64,000 bases of DNA from Streptococcus pantholopis. GTDB taxonomy: Bacteria; Bacillota; Bacilli; Lactobacillales; Streptococcaceae. The stretch spans positions 1,116,001 to 1,180,000 of the forward strand of contig NZ_CP014699.1 in assembly GCF_001642085.1 (NCBI RefSeq), read 5' to 3'. Both the position numbers and the translations under genes were made by a program. The notes beneath the pieces are model-generated. The model was not told the origin of the DNA and made no database searches. It worked only from the letters and a program-made list of their open reading frames with translations. This document shows, one piece after another, positions 18,294-27,065 of the stretch (within the stretch, counting starts at the first letter, position 1; each line of letters begins with the position of its first letter).

Positions 18294-19522
18294 TGGCTGA
18301 ACCTCCCTGCTAATTCACTGTCACTGGCCAACTTAGATGCGATTCCCTTATTGATCTCACTGTTAATCTGAGCAAAAGACTCTGCTAAAGTCCCCGCCTC
18401 TGTTTCGATGGCTTCAAACACTGTCTTCGTGGCTCCTACTATTGTCTCTTCTGTTACCCCGCCTAAACTCAAGGCTTCTTTAACCTCAGCCTCTGTCAGT
18501 GTGCTGCTGGCTGCCAATGCCTGCTGGACAGCGTCCTGCCAGAGCTGTTCCGCCTGACTGATGGCCTCCTGACAGGTCTTCTTGATGCTCTCTGCACAAG
18601 TCTGAGCCGCTGCGGCTATCTGACTCCCTATCAGCTGGGCCTGGCTGCTGTCCAGAAAAATCCTTTCACTGCTGGTATAACCACCGGAAGAAAAGCTATC
18701 TTTCAGCCCCCTGAGCGTGGCCATCTGCAGAGTGACGGAGGTCTTTATCTCGGCAAACTCAGACATAGCTGTTCCTGTACTGATGCGGCCGTCCGCATAA
18801 ATTAAACGGCCGTCCTCTGTGAACTGCCAGACTGTCAGGCTATGATTGCTCAAAATATCCTGAACCCCCATATAGCCTTTCTTCCCAGCCGCATAGATGG
18901 CCGTCTTCGTTTTATTGCCGGTAATGCCGCCGATAATGTCACTGGAATTGCGGAAATTGCGAAACTCTTCCGGGTGGGTCTGCATATAGAGAAGCTCTTT
19001 ATCACTGATGAGGTTGGCAATATCCGGACCGTTGTAGCCGACATTGCTCCAGCCGTTTTTGAGGGCCACATACATAGCAATCGCTTCCCCCAGAGAATGG
19101 CCGGTGGAGGTAATATGCGCTTCAGGATAAGCCTTAGCGATCTGATCGGCGAAATCTAAGGCGGTGACAAACTGAGAGTCAGAGAAGACAAGATTTTCAG
19201 CCGATAAGTCTGAACCATTCCCTAACTTATTGCTGCCCAAGCCCAGAGACTGGATATCGGTGCTAAGGTCCTTAGAATCAAGAGGATTAGTCCCAGCATA
19301 GGCAATGACAATCTGAGAGGTATCGGGCTCTCCGTCTACTATCGGCGCTACCGCCATAGCTTGCATACCGTTGTCAAGGTTGTCAACAGGGTCAGTGATG
19401 ACTTGGAATTCTTGGTTCCCAGATGGAATATTATCCCCTATCTTAATAGTGTCACTAGTTTTCTTAGGATCTACTTTATACACCTCTCCAGAAATGATGT
19501 TATAGTCTTTTTCGGTTATCAT
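18263..19522 (-). CDS. TslA-like type VII lipase effector, reverse architecture
   Basis: Product of 419 residues. The N-terminal part (about 1-250) is a class-3-lipase-like hydrolase: an IVIAYAGTNP strand-turn, nucleophile elbow GHSLG at 141-145 (Ser143), Asp195 in NSSDIIG and His227 in SNHSLTVWQF complete a plausible triad. The C-terminal part (about 255-419) is helical and Ala/Ser/Gln/Glu-rich with no catalytic look, matching an LXG-like targeting domain placed at the C-terminus. That order (toxin first, targeting last) is the arrangement reported for TslA of S. aureus. No Sec signal peptide. The immunity-type gene ends one base upstream and two helical partner genes overlap downstream. No ESX secretion genes occur in the window. 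Likely target: membrane lipids of competitors. Confidence 0.8.
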   Translation of the reverse strand: MITEKDYNIISGEVYKVDPKKTSDTIKIGDNIPSGNQEFQVITDPVDNLDNGMQAMAVAPIVDGEPDTSQIVIAYAGTNPLDSKDLSTDIQSLGLGSNKLGNGSDLSAENLVFSDSQFVTALDFADQIAKAYPEAHITSTGHSLGEAIAMYVALKNGWSNVGYNGPDIANLISDKELLYMQTHPEEFRNFRNSSDIIGGITGNKTKTAIYAAGKKGYMGVQDILSNHSLTVWQFTEDGRLIYADGRISTGTAMSEFAEIKTSVTLQMATLRGLKDSFSSGGYTSSERIFLDSSQAQLIGSQIAAAAQTCAESIKKTCQEAISQAEQLWQDAVQQALAASSTLTEAEVKEALSLGGVTEETIVGATKTVFEAIETEAGTLAESFAQINSEINKGIASKLASDSELAGRFSQWQTQLSQSS

Positions 19523-19523
19523 A

Positions 19524-19922
19524 TTAATCCTCTTTGTAAATTATTTCTAGGTTATCTGCATTATCATTTGTATTGGGGACTGACTTCTCGCGAATTTTAA
19601 ATTCAGCTGGTGAATAGTGAGAAACTTGGACATCTTCTCCAAAATTTCTTTCAGACAAAGAAATTGTATACTTATTATTAATTGTAGTAGTAATCCACCA
19701 AAATCCTGTCATATTGTCTTTTTTAAATTCAATAAATTCTATCTTTTCAATGGGATAATCATCAACTAGTTCAATATGATTTACAAGATACTTAGCTACT
19801 CTATCCTGCTCAGCTCTGTACTTTTCCTCCTTACTCTTTAATGAGTTAAACAATATAAGACCTCCTATCACACAAACAGCTACTATTCCTAAACAAACAA
19901 AATACTTTCTTTTGTTCTTCAT
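19524..19922 (-). CDS. Membrane-anchored immunity protein 1 (DUF1433-like)
   Basis: Product of 132 residues: a basic N-terminus (KNKRKY), one membrane helix (about 6-26), then an extracellular domain with the block KEEKYRAEQDRVAKYL, an IEKIEFIEF strand and a TGFWWITTTINNKYTISL strand pair. This pattern resembles DUF1433 proteins, the family of the TilA immunity protein to TslA, though I see no proper lipobox. An outer-face protein directly before a lipase toxin fits immunity. The ATG at 19922 follows AAGGAGGT; an in-frame GTG six bases earlier lies in the ribosome site. Its stop is one base before the lipase start. Confidence 0.75.
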   Translation of the reverse strand: MKNKRKYFVCLGIVAVCVIGGLILFNSLKSKEEKYRAEQDRVAKYLVNHIELVDDYPIEKIEFIEFKKDNMTGFWWITTTINNKYTISLSERNFGEDVQVSHYSPAEFKIREKSVPNTNDNADNLEIIYKED

Positions 19923-19924
19923 CG

Positions 19925-19987
19925 CCACCTCCTTTATGCCACAGTATAAACCAATTAATCCTAATTACCTTATAGTATAGCATAAAC
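19925..19987 (-). repeat. Conserved leader/promoter repeat R1 of the immunity array
   Basis: This 63-base block is identical to R2 (20634-20696) and nearly identical to R3 (21339-21399). On the minus strand it contains TATACTATAAGG and TTTATACTG (possible -10 elements) and ends in AAAGGAGGTGG, the ribosome site of each immunity gene. The start of the block also supplies the last codons and stop of the truncated head upstream. Confidence 0.75.
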
Positions 19988-20252
19988 AAGTACTGTTTAA
20001 AAGTGAATTTTTCCTACTGAAATAGGGCCCAGCATAAGCAATGACAATCTGAGAGGTATCCGGCTCTCCGTCTACTATCGGCGCTACCGCCATAGCTTGC
20101 ATACCGTTGTCAAGATTGTCCTTGGCCTTGAGAACTTTAAATTGGCCATCTAAAATATTCTTTCCTTCAGATATAGGGATTCGGTTTGTTTTATTTGAAT
20201 CTACATGGTATACCCTATCGGCTAATTAATTATAATTTTTCTCACTTATCAT
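19965..20252 (-). pseudogene. Truncated and interrupted 5' head of the lipase effector (head 2)
   Basis: Aligns with the first 76 residues of the full lipase. It opens MISEKNYN, hits an in-frame TAA at codon 9, then continues LADRVYHVDS and, highly conserved, DNLDNGMQAMAVAPIVDGEP up to IVIAYAG. The homology stops there, before the catalytic centre, and the frame runs into repeat R1 and ends at 19965. Its ATG overlaps the end of immunity gene 2. It is a dead toxin remnant. Confidence 0.85.
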
Positions 20253-20637
20253 CTGCACTCTCCAAATAGTAAATTATATGTATATCTTTTAAACTATCAA
20301 TACTATTAGTAACTTTACGGTGATTTACTTTAAAATCATCATAATAGTCTACCGAAATTTCTTCATCTGAACCTTGTATAAAAAAAGTAATATTGTATTT
20401 ATCGTTAATTTTTGCCTCACTGCTTATATAACCTGTAACCTTGTCAACATAATAATCTTGAAATTCTATTTTCTTAATCCCTTCATAGTGTGATGCTAAG
20501 TATTCTACCATTCTATCCTGTTCTGCTTTATATTTTATATTCTCTTTATCTATCAGCCAATTTCTCACACAAAGCCCTCCTCCTATTAAGCTAGTTACTA
20601 TTAAAATCAACACAATACGTTTTTTTATGATATCCAC
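20242..20637 (-). CDS. Immunity-type protein 2, canonical ATG lost
   Basis: Up to 131 residues, same plan as immunity 1: basic start, one membrane helix, the block KAEQDRMVEYLASHYEGIKK, strands IEFQDYYVDK and GYISSEAKINDKYNITFF. Aligned with its sisters, the ATG is replaced: AAGGAGGTGGCGATG becomes AAGGAGGTGGATATC. Only a GTG inside the ribosome site or internal TTG/GTG codons remain, so it may be poorly expressed or decaying, although the frame is intact. The next gene is a dead toxin head. Confidence 0.65.
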   Translation of the reverse strand: MDIIKKRIVLILIVTSLIGGGLCVRNWLIDKENIKYKAEQDRMVEYLASHYEGIKKIEFQDYYVDKVTGYISSEAKINDKYNITFFIQGSDEEISVDYYDDFKVNHRKVTNSIDSLKDIHIIYYLESADDK

Positions 20638-20696
20638 CTCCTTTATGCCACAGTATAAACCAATTAATCCTAATTACCTTATAGTATAGCATAAAC
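20634..20696 (-). repeat. Conserved leader/promoter repeat R2 of the immunity array
   Basis: Identical to R1 over 63 bases and 709 bases from it. It lies before immunity gene 2 and provides the C-terminal codons and stop of head 3. Confidence 0.75.
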
Positions 20697-20943
20697 GAGT
20701 AGCGCTTAAAAAATAGACTCTAGCATAAGCAATAACAATCTGAGAGGTATCCGGCTCTCCATCTACTATCGGAGCTACCGCCATAGCTTGCATACCGTTA
20801 TCAAGATTGTCAACAGGGTCAGTGATGACTTGGAATTGATTATTCGCAACTTTATCACCTTTTTGATATGGATTTTTTGTCTTACCAGAATCGACAGCGT
20901 ACACATCATTAGCTATATCATTATAATTTTTTTCTGTTATCAT
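20674..20943 (-). pseudogene. Truncated 5' head of the lipase effector (head 3)
   Basis: An open frame of 89 codons: MITEKNYNDIANDVYAVDS, a variable stretch, then QVITDPVDNLDNGMQAMAV through IVIAYA, nearly identical to lipase residues 39-76. Homology ends exactly where head 2 ends; the last 13 codons read into repeat R2. It lacks Ser143, Asp195 and His227, so no lipase activity is possible. It starts at the end of immunity gene 3. Confidence 0.85.
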
Positions 20944-21336
20944 CTAATCTCCTTTCCAATAAATAATCTTGATATCTTGTAAATTCACATCACCATTTTT
21001 ACTATCTCTTGGTTTTAAAGAGACTTCGCTATTTTTAGAAGAAAGATAATTTATTGTTATTTCGCCATTTAATCCTCTTAAATTAAATGCTACCCAAATA
21101 TCTTCATTTACAATGGACACAATTCTGTAAAATCCACTTATATCATTTTTTTCGAATTCTATAAATTCAACTTTTCTAATATCCTCATAATTTTTCACCA
21201 GATATTTTACCACTCTATCCTGCTCATCTCTGTACTTTTCTTCTTTACTCTTTAATGAGTTAAACAATATAAGGCCTCCTATCACACAAATAGCTGCTAT
21301 TCCTAAACAAACAAAATACTTTCTTTTACTCTTCAT
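20944..21336 (-). CDS. Membrane-anchored immunity protein 3 (DUF1433-like)
   Basis: Product of 130 residues. The first about 50 are nearly identical to immunity 1 (KRKYFVCLGIAAICVIGG helix, then KSKEEKYRDEQDRVVKYL), after which the extracellular domain diverges (VEFIEFEKNDISGFYRIV; ITINYLSSKNSEVSL). The shared anchor with variable body suggests different specificities. The ATG at 21336 follows AAGGAGGT. With no full toxin directly behind it, it is an orphan immunity gene, perhaps protecting against lipases of other strains. Confidence 0.72.
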   Translation of the reverse strand: MKSKRKYFVCLGIAAICVIGGLILFNSLKSKEEKYRDEQDRVVKYLVKNYEDIRKVEFIEFEKNDISGFYRIVSIVNEDIWVAFNLRGLNGEITINYLSSKNSEVSLKPRDSKNGDVNLQDIKIIYWKGD

Positions 21337-21338
21337 CG

Positions 21339-21399
21339 CCACCTCCTTTATGTTACAGTATAAAACAATTAATCCTAATTACCTTATAGTATAGCATAA
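21339..21399 (-). repeat. Conserved leader/promoter repeat R3 of the immunity array
   Basis: Differs from R1/R2 at about three bases. No toxin head lies upstream of it, so it marks the outer end of the array. Confidence 0.7.
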
Positions 21400-21433
21400 G
21401 ATGAAACTGTTTAAAAATGAATTCTCGTCACAA

Positions 21434-21469
21434 AAAAAATGTAAGTCCTACTACAGACTTACATTTTTT
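21434..21469. terminator. Bidirectional-type terminator after uvrC
   Basis: AAAAAATGTAAGTC pairs with GACTTACATTTTTT around an 8-base loop (14-bp stem). It separates uvrC from the immunity array. Confidence 0.85.
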
Positions 21470-21568
21470 GTTTGTGGTTATTTGATTCCTTAAACGAAAT
21501 GACAATTCATATTTTCTTTTAAGCCCTTACTTGCATTTCTGCCTAAAAAATCAGAATTGATGCTGGTG

Positions 21569-23353
21569 CTATTTTTCATTTGTGGCTAAATATTTTTTTA
21601 CTGTCTCTGCAACATTTCTTGGAACACCGCAGTTGACAATATCATCAAGACTGGCCTGCTGAATATTATGCAGATTTTTAAAATGTTTCAGCAGGAGCTG
21701 CTTGCGCTTAGGTCCGAGACCTGGAATGCCATCCAGTTTTGATGAAAAAGAATTTTTTGATCGGAGCTGTCTGTGAAAAGTAATGGCAAAACGGTGAACT
21801 TCATCCTGGATACGCTGCAGCAAAAAAAATTCTTCAGAATTTCTCGGCAGTTCTACCACAGCCAAAGGTTCACCAAAAAGCAGTTCGTGTGTTTGATGTC
21901 TGTCATTTTTCTGCAGACCGGCAATCGGTATATCCAATCCCAGCTGATTGGTAATAACATCGCGGGCAACATTAACCTGCCCTTGGCCGCCGTCAACAAT
22001 AATAAGATCCGGAGGTGTCAGCCCTTCCTTCATAACACGGCTGTACCTGCGATAGACAACCTCCCGCATACTGGCATAATCATCCGGGCCAACAACCGTT
22101 TTTATCTTAAACTTACGGTAGTCTTTTTTACTTGGTTTCCCATCTACAAAAACGACCATGGCGGCAACCGGATTGGTCCCCTGAATATTAGAATTATCAA
22201 AGGCCTCAATTCGAACAGGTTTAGGAATATTCAGTAAATCCCCAATGTTTTCAACGGCCCCGTGTGTTTTCTTCAAATCTTTTTCCAGCAAATCAAATTT
22301 TTGCTGTAGACTGACTCGTGCATTTTTTACAGCTAGATTAACCAAATGCTTTTTTTCTCCCCGCTGAGGTTTGATGACCTTGCTGTCCACAACTGCTTTC
22401 ACCAGTTCTGAATCAATGTCTGAAGGAATAAAAATTTCTTTGGGAATGAAATGTTTTTTGTCTTGGTAAAACTGCCCTATGTAGGTTAAAAAGTCTTCTT
22501 CGGCTTCATTGTAATAAGGAAACATGTTAACATCCCGCTGGATCAGCTTCCCTTGGCGGACAAAGAACACCTGAACACACATCCAGCCCTTGTCCACTGC
22601 ATAGCCGAATATATCGCGGTCTACCATATCCTGACTCATAACACGCTGTTTAGTCCGCAGTGTGGCGACAGCCTGCAATAAGTCCCGGTACTCAGCCGCC
22701 CGTTCAAACTCCATAGCTTCTGCTGCTTTTTGCATCTTATCTTTAAGATTATCAACAATCTGGTTGTTATGGCCGTTAAGAAAACCTTTAACATCCTGAG
22801 CCATATCGACAAAATACTGCTGGCTTCTGTGACAGACCGTATGCGCCTGACATTGCCCCAAATGGTAATAAAAACAGACCTTCTCAGGCGGATTCTTGCA
22901 TTTTTTAAAAGGAAAAATCCTATCCAGCAGACGCTTAATTTCCGTTGCCGCTCCTGAATCGGGATAAGGGCCGAAATAGAGCCCGCCGTCTTTTTTAACC
23001 TGACGGGTAATCAGCAAACGCGGATAGCGCTCATTGACGGTAATTTTGATAAAAGGGTAGGATTTATCATCTTTCAGTCTGATATTGTACTTAGGCTTAT
23101 TTTTCTGAATCAGATTGATTTCAAGCAAAAGCGCTTCGGTATTAGAACCTGTTACAATATACTCAAAATCAGCGATTTCAGAGATCAGAAGTTCGGTCTT
23201 TGTGTTGTGACTGCCGTGAAAATAGCTGCGTACACGGTTTTTAAGATTTTTAGCCTTTCCCACATAGATAATCGTGCCGTCTTTATCCTTATGAATATAG
23301 CAGCCGGGACTGTCGGGCAAGAGCTCTAATTTATGCTTTATCAGTTCATTCAT
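21569..23353 (-). CDS. uvrC: Excinuclease ABC subunit C
   Basis: Dual-incision nuclease of nucleotide excision repair. The 594-residue product has the N-terminal GIY-YIG domain ([20 protein letters not shown], residues about 15-35), a UVR helix pair ([17 protein letters not shown]), the RNase-H-like domain ([19 protein letters not shown]) and a C-terminal helix-hairpin-helix region ([16 protein letters not shown]). Typical length. Weak ribosome site. Confidence 0.96.
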   Translation of the reverse strand: MNELIKHKLELLPDSPGCYIHKDKDGTIIYVGKAKNLKNRVRSYFHGSHNTKTELLISEIADFEYIVTGSNTEALLLEINLIQKNKPKYNIRLKDDKSYPFIKITVNERYPRLLITRQVKKDGGLYFGPYPDSGAATEIKRLLDRIFPFKKCKNPPEKVCFYYHLGQCQAHTVCHRSQQYFVDMAQDVKGFLNGHNNQIVDNLKDKMQKAAEAMEFERAAEYRDLLQAVATLRTKQRVMSQDMVDRDIFGYAVDKGWMCVQVFFVRQGKLIQRDVNMFPYYNEAEEDFLTYIGQFYQDKKHFIPKEIFIPSDIDSELVKAVVDSKVIKPQRGEKKHLVNLAVKNARVSLQQKFDLLEKDLKKTHGAVENIGDLLNIPKPVRIEAFDNSNIQGTNPVAAMVVFVDGKPSKKDYRKFKIKTVVGPDDYASMREVVYRRYSRVMKEGLTPPDLIIVDGGQGQVNVARDVITNQLGLDIPIAGLQKNDRHQTHELLFGEPLAVVELPRNSEEFFLLQRIQDEVHRFAITFHRQLRSKNSFSSKLDGIPGLGPKRKQLLLKHFKNLHNIQQASLDDIVNCGVPRNVAETVKKYLATNEK

Positions 23354-23428
23354 AGCTTTATTATAACAAAAAGCTGCATGCTTTTCTGAAATTTAAAATA
23401 GGTCAATCTTATGGTTTCAGCAGTAAAA

Positions 23429-23463
23429 AAACTGAGAATGCAGAACATTTACTGCAATTCTCA
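23429..23463 (-). terminator. Terminator of the aldehyde dehydrogenase gene
   Basis: AACTGAGAAT with GCAG inside pairs with CTGC and ATTCTCAGTT; on the minus strand it is followed by seven T. Confidence 0.85.
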
Positions 23464-23501
23464 GTTCAAGGCCTGTAAAATGCTGATGTTGCTTGTGCTA
23501 G

Positions 23502-24878
23502 TCAGTTTTTTGGCACAAAAACTAAGTGTTCGTTGACGAAGGCGTTAAAGCCAAGGTGACTCAATTCACGTCCATAACCGGAATTTTTAATACCGCCAAA
23601 CGGCACTTCAGGGTGAGTAGTCCAGCCAGAATTGATAAAGCTCATACCGGTTTCAATCTTAGCAGCAACGTCTCTTGCATGATCAATATCTTTACTGAAA
23701 ACTGTTCCGCCCAGACCGTAGTTGGAATCATTAGCAAGCTCAATCGCCTCTTCTTCAGAAGCCACTTTATAGATGGAGGCAACCGGACCAAAGATTTCTT
23801 GATGGTAAATCGGATTATCTTTGGTGATATCGGTTAGAACCGTTGGCATGACAAAATTACCTGGGTGATCGATAGCTTCATTGCCATACGCAACATGGGC
23901 ACCGTTATCCACGGCCAATTTGATTTGTTCCAGCACTTCTTCTTTGGCATCGGCTGATGAAAGCGGAGCCAGTGTTGTCTCTGGATTCATAGGATCGCCC
24001 CACTTAGCCGTTTTAAAGGTATCAACAACCATATTGACAAATTTTTCATAGTTATCGTCACCTACTACGATAAAGCGTTTAGAAGAGGTGCAGACTTGTC
24101 CGGCATTATAGAGACGGGCAAAAAAGATTGTATCGTTTAGAAGATCAAAATCAGCATCCTCCAAAATAATGAAGGCATCATTGCCGCCAAGCTCAAGTGC
24201 TGATTTTTTCAGATTTTTACCGGCTTCTTCAGCAATTGATGCCCCGCCGCGTTCAGAGCCGGTCAGGGCAACTCCCTGTACACGCGGATCAGCAATAGCC
24301 TTGCTGACTTGGCCATAAGAAAGGAATAGATTTTTGAAGGAACCAGCAGGTGCACCAGCTTCCAGGACCAAATCTTCAAAAGCCTGAGCAGAACCAGGAC
24401 AAATCGAGGCATGTTTCAGTACCATTGGATTGCCAATCATGAAATTAGGGGCAAATACCCGCATAATTTGATAGAAAGGAAAGTTCCAAGGTTCAACCAT
24501 AAACAGCACACCGACAGCCTGTTTGAGATAATAAGCCTCCCCATGTGTATCTTCCAGCGGTTCAGGCTTTAAAAACTCCTCTGCCTTGTCGGCAAAATAA
24601 TCTGCAATCTCAGCACATAATTCGACCTCGCCTTTAGCTTCTGTAAAGAGTTTACCCATGTCCTTCGTCATTACTTCAGCATACTTATCTGCATCGCGGC
24701 GTAAAATAGCTGCAACATTATGGAGCTGTTCTTTGCGTTCTGCTAAACCTCCTTCGCTGCGCCATTTCTTATACAGAGCATGGCCGTCTGCCAGTGCTTT
24801 TTCCAAATCAGCATCTGAGGCATTTGGAAATTCTTGTAAAACTTCATTAGTATAAGGGTAGGTTGTTTTATAGGCCAT
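23502..24878 (-). CDS. gabD: NAD(P)-dependent succinate-semialdehyde dehydrogenase
   Basis: Aldehyde dehydrogenase of 458 residues. Visible motifs: VEPWNFPFYQIMRVFAPN (cofactor site), LTGSERGG, catalytic glutamate in LELGGND, catalytic cysteine in NAGQVCTSSKR and the C-terminal EIFGPVASIYKV and GYGRELSHLG. Closest in look to streptococcal/lactic GabD-type enzymes that oxidise succinic semialdehyde or related aldehydes; substrate not proven. Strong GGAGG site. A palindromic cre-type site upstream suggests CcpA control. Confidence 0.88.
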   Translation of the reverse strand: MAYKTTYPYTNEVLQEFPNASDADLEKALADGHALYKKWRSEGGLAERKEQLHNVAAILRRDADKYAEVMTKDMGKLFTEAKGEVELCAEIADYFADKAEEFLKPEPLEDTHGEAYYLKQAVGVLFMVEPWNFPFYQIMRVFAPNFMIGNPMVLKHASICPGSAQAFEDLVLEAGAPAGSFKNLFLSYGQVSKAIADPRVQGVALTGSERGGASIAEEAGKNLKKSALELGGNDAFIILEDADFDLLNDTIFFARLYNAGQVCTSSKRFIVVGDDNYEKFVNMVVDTFKTAKWGDPMNPETTLAPLSSADAKEEVLEQIKLAVDNGAHVAYGNEAIDHPGNFVMPTVLTDITKDNPIYHQEIFGPVASIYKVASEEEAIELANDSNYGLGGTVFSKDIDHARDVAAKIETGMSFINSGWTTHPEVPFGGIKNSGYGRELSHLGFNAFVNEHLVFVPKN

Positions 24879-24970
24879 AATTTCCTCCTTTTTTGATTAA
24901 GCTGTCCGAAAAGCACTCATAAACTCGCTTCAGGGCAGCAATTATGGTGTCTATACACATTATAGCATTT

Positions 24971-24985
24971 TTGAAATCGATTTCA
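24971..24985. promoter_or_regulatory. cre site (CcpA) before gabD
   Basis: TTGAAATCGATTTCA fits the consensus WTGNAANCGNWNNCW at every position and lies in a larger perfect palindrome with T5/A5 flanks. It is 93 bases before the start codon, within or near the promoter. Carbon catabolite control of the dehydrogenase is the simplest reading. Confidence 0.7.
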
Positions 24986-25087
24986 AAAAGAAAATTTGTC
25001 TCTAAAAATAAGCATATGGAAAATTGGGCCCTGATATCCTTGGCTAAAATGGCCTCTAACAGTTAAGTAAAGACTATGGCTCTCCTG

Positions 25088-26035
25088 CTAAAAGTCCCCT
25101 TCTGCCGTGTGCCGCTCTCCTAAAAGGTAGTCGTCAGCATTTTCAAACATTTGACCAAGTGATAAAGGCTGCCGTCCTGTCAGTTTGACAAAATCACTGA
25201 CCGCTACATCAAGAAAACCTTCTGTAACTGCGGTTCCAAAGCTTACCATACCTTCCGACGTTGCTTGGATAGGGCTCTTGCTGAAATCACCGTCTGTGTC
25301 TCTGGGCACACCGATAGAATCAAAATAAGCATACAATTCATCATCAGTAAGCTTGGTGTAGGTGATAGTATTTCCGGTCGCTGCATTAGCAATATCTAAA
25401 AATTTTTGATAAGAAATCGGCTCAAGACCATTGATATTAAGCACTGCACGGTGCAGTAAGTCGTTGGCTAAAGCGCAACTGGCAGCAAAAGCTGCGTCAC
25501 GTCTTGAAATGAACCAAACACGGCCATCGCCCATATTTTTTGAAATGGCCGCTTCTTTTGCTTCTGCGGCTCTCAAATAGTCGCTGATAAAGGCTTCAGC
25601 AAACAGCGAATGGCGCAGAAAAATATAATCGAGCGGTGTGTTTTGGATAATAGCTTCTGTGAAAGCGTGATCCCTGTTTTCAATACTGGGATTAAAAGGA
25701 TGGGCGGCAGAAAGGACAGAAGTATAAATAACTTGTCTGACATTGGCTTTGACGCAGGCCTCAACCACATTTTGGTGAGCCTTCCGCCGCCTTTCTCCAA
25801 CAAAGGGCATCGATATTAAAAGCACCTTATCCGCATTTTCAAATACCTTCACAAGATTATCCTGAGTATTAAAATTAAGGACAGCCGTCGCAATTCCAGC
25901 ATCCTGATAGGCTTTTAGTGCTTCTTCTGCCGGAGCAGTAAAAAGCAGATCTTCCTTTGGAAGTAAATCTTGAACAAAGGCAGCTACCTGCGATCCAAAA
26001 TTCCCATCAACACCATTAACAACAATCTTTGCCAT
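25088..26035 (-). CDS. NmrA-like NAD(P)H-binding oxidoreductase (first of a tandem pair, downstream copy)
   Basis: Product of 315 residues with an N-terminal Rossmann fold: VNGVDGNFGSQVA (glycine-rich loop in variant form), VLLISMPFVGERR, IYTSVLSAA. The family includes quinone reductase QorB and NmrA-type redox sensors. About half its residues match the neighbour by eye, so it arose by tandem duplication. It starts 9 bases after the neighbour's stop behind GGAGG. Substrate unknown. Confidence 0.82.
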   Translation of the reverse strand: MAKIVVNGVDGNFGSQVAAFVQDLLPKEDLLFTAPAEEALKAYQDAGIATAVLNFNTQDNLVKVFENADKVLLISMPFVGERRRKAHQNVVEACVKANVRQVIYTSVLSAAHPFNPSIENRDHAFTEAIIQNTPLDYIFLRHSLFAEAFISDYLRAAEAKEAAISKNMGDGRVWFISRRDAAFAASCALANDLLHRAVLNINGLEPISYQKFLDIANAATGNTITYTKLTDDELYAYFDSIGVPRDTDGDFSKSPIQATSEGMVSFGTAVTEGFLDVAVSDFVKLTGRQPLSLGQMFENADDYLLGERHTAEGDF

Positions 26036-26044
26036 GAGGACCTC

Positions 26045-26989
26045 CTAATTATCTTCCGAGTGGCGCTGACCAACCTGAAAATCTGCTTCATGTTCAAACA
26101 TGTAACGAACAGTTAAAGCTCTGTCTCCCGTTAGTTTTTCAAAATCATCAGTAAAAACAGCCATCTTGCCTTCACGGATTGCCTGAGCAAAGGTTACCAT
26201 GCCTTCTGAAGAAAAAGGAGCTTCGGAATCTTCCTTGAATTCCCCATCTGTAGTGCGGGGAACTCCCATGGCATCAAAAACAGCATAATTTTCTTCATCA
26301 GTAATCGCCTGATAAGAAAGGCTATTGCCCGTCACTTCGTTGCCGATTTGCACAAACTCCGCCATGGTCAGAAGTTCCGGTCCATTGATATTCTGAATAG
26401 AGAAATGCAGGTGGTCTGCTAAAAGGGCATGGGCAACTGCTTTTGCACAGTCTTTTCTCGAAATATAAGCCATTTTACCGCTGCCTTGACTGTTAGCCAG
26501 AGGTGTTCCGGCGCGGACAAAGGTAAAATAGTTGGTAATCATGGCTTCAGCGTACTGAGAATTTCGCAAAAAGATATAATCCAGACCAGAATCTTTGATA
26601 TAGTTTTCAGTATAGGCATGATCAATTTTCTCAACGCTGGGGTTTGTCGGATCAGAAGCATTAACTAAAGAAGTGTAAATAATTTTTTTGACTCCTGCTG
26701 CTTTAGCCGCATCAATAACATTTTTATGCGCAGCCTGACGTTTGACACCGACAAAAGGCATTGAAATCAGGGCCAGCCTGTCTGCACCGGCAAATTTTTC
26801 AGCTAAACCTTCAACATGATTAAAATTCATCTGACGTGTTTCTACACCGGTCTGCCTATATTTATTCAATGCTTTCTGACTGTAGCCGCCAAAAATAAGG
26901 CTGTCTTTATCCTCAGTCAGCTCCAGCAGATAGTCTGCTGCAAGCCCGCCCAAATTACCATCGACACCGGTTAATAAAAGTTTTGTCAT
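26045..26989 (-). CDS. NmrA-like NAD(P)H-binding oxidoreductase (upstream copy)
   Basis: Product of 314 residues: LLTGVDGNLGGLAADYLLEL nucleotide loop, ALISMPFVGVKR, IIYTSLVNASDPTNPS, and a C-terminal domain with VRYMFEHEADF. Same family and length as the following gene, with which it forms an operon. Likely reduces quinones or acts as an NADP-linked sensor; no catalytic Tyr-x-x-x-Lys of classical SDRs is evident. Confidence 0.82.
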   Translation of the reverse strand: MTKLLLTGVDGNLGGLAADYLLELTEDKDSLIFGGYSQKALNKYRQTGVETRQMNFNHVEGLAEKFAGADRLALISMPFVGVKRQAAHKNVIDAAKAAGVKKIIYTSLVNASDPTNPSVEKIDHAYTENYIKDSGLDYIFLRNSQYAEAMITNYFTFVRAGTPLANSQGSGKMAYISRKDCAKAVAHALLADHLHFSIQNINGPELLTMAEFVQIGNEVTGNSLSYQAITDEENYAVFDAMGVPRTTDGEFKEDSEAPFSSEGMVTFAQAIREGKMAVFTDDFEKLTGDRALTVRYMFEHEADFQVGQRHSEDN

Positions 26990-27065
26990 CGCTTTTTCCT
27001 CGCTTTATATATGATAAGACTATTATAATGCAAACGCTGACAAAAATACAGTTCTTCCCTGCGCT

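Noticed and set aside
18842..19159. Plus-strand reading frame inside the lipase gene
   Set aside because: Antisense shadow; no ribosome site, and the minus-strand frame has a full catalytic set.
19524..21336. Immunity proteins as true lipoproteins
   Set aside because: Cysteines lie in the hydrophobic segment, but the residues before them do not form a lipobox; a plain membrane anchor is more likely.
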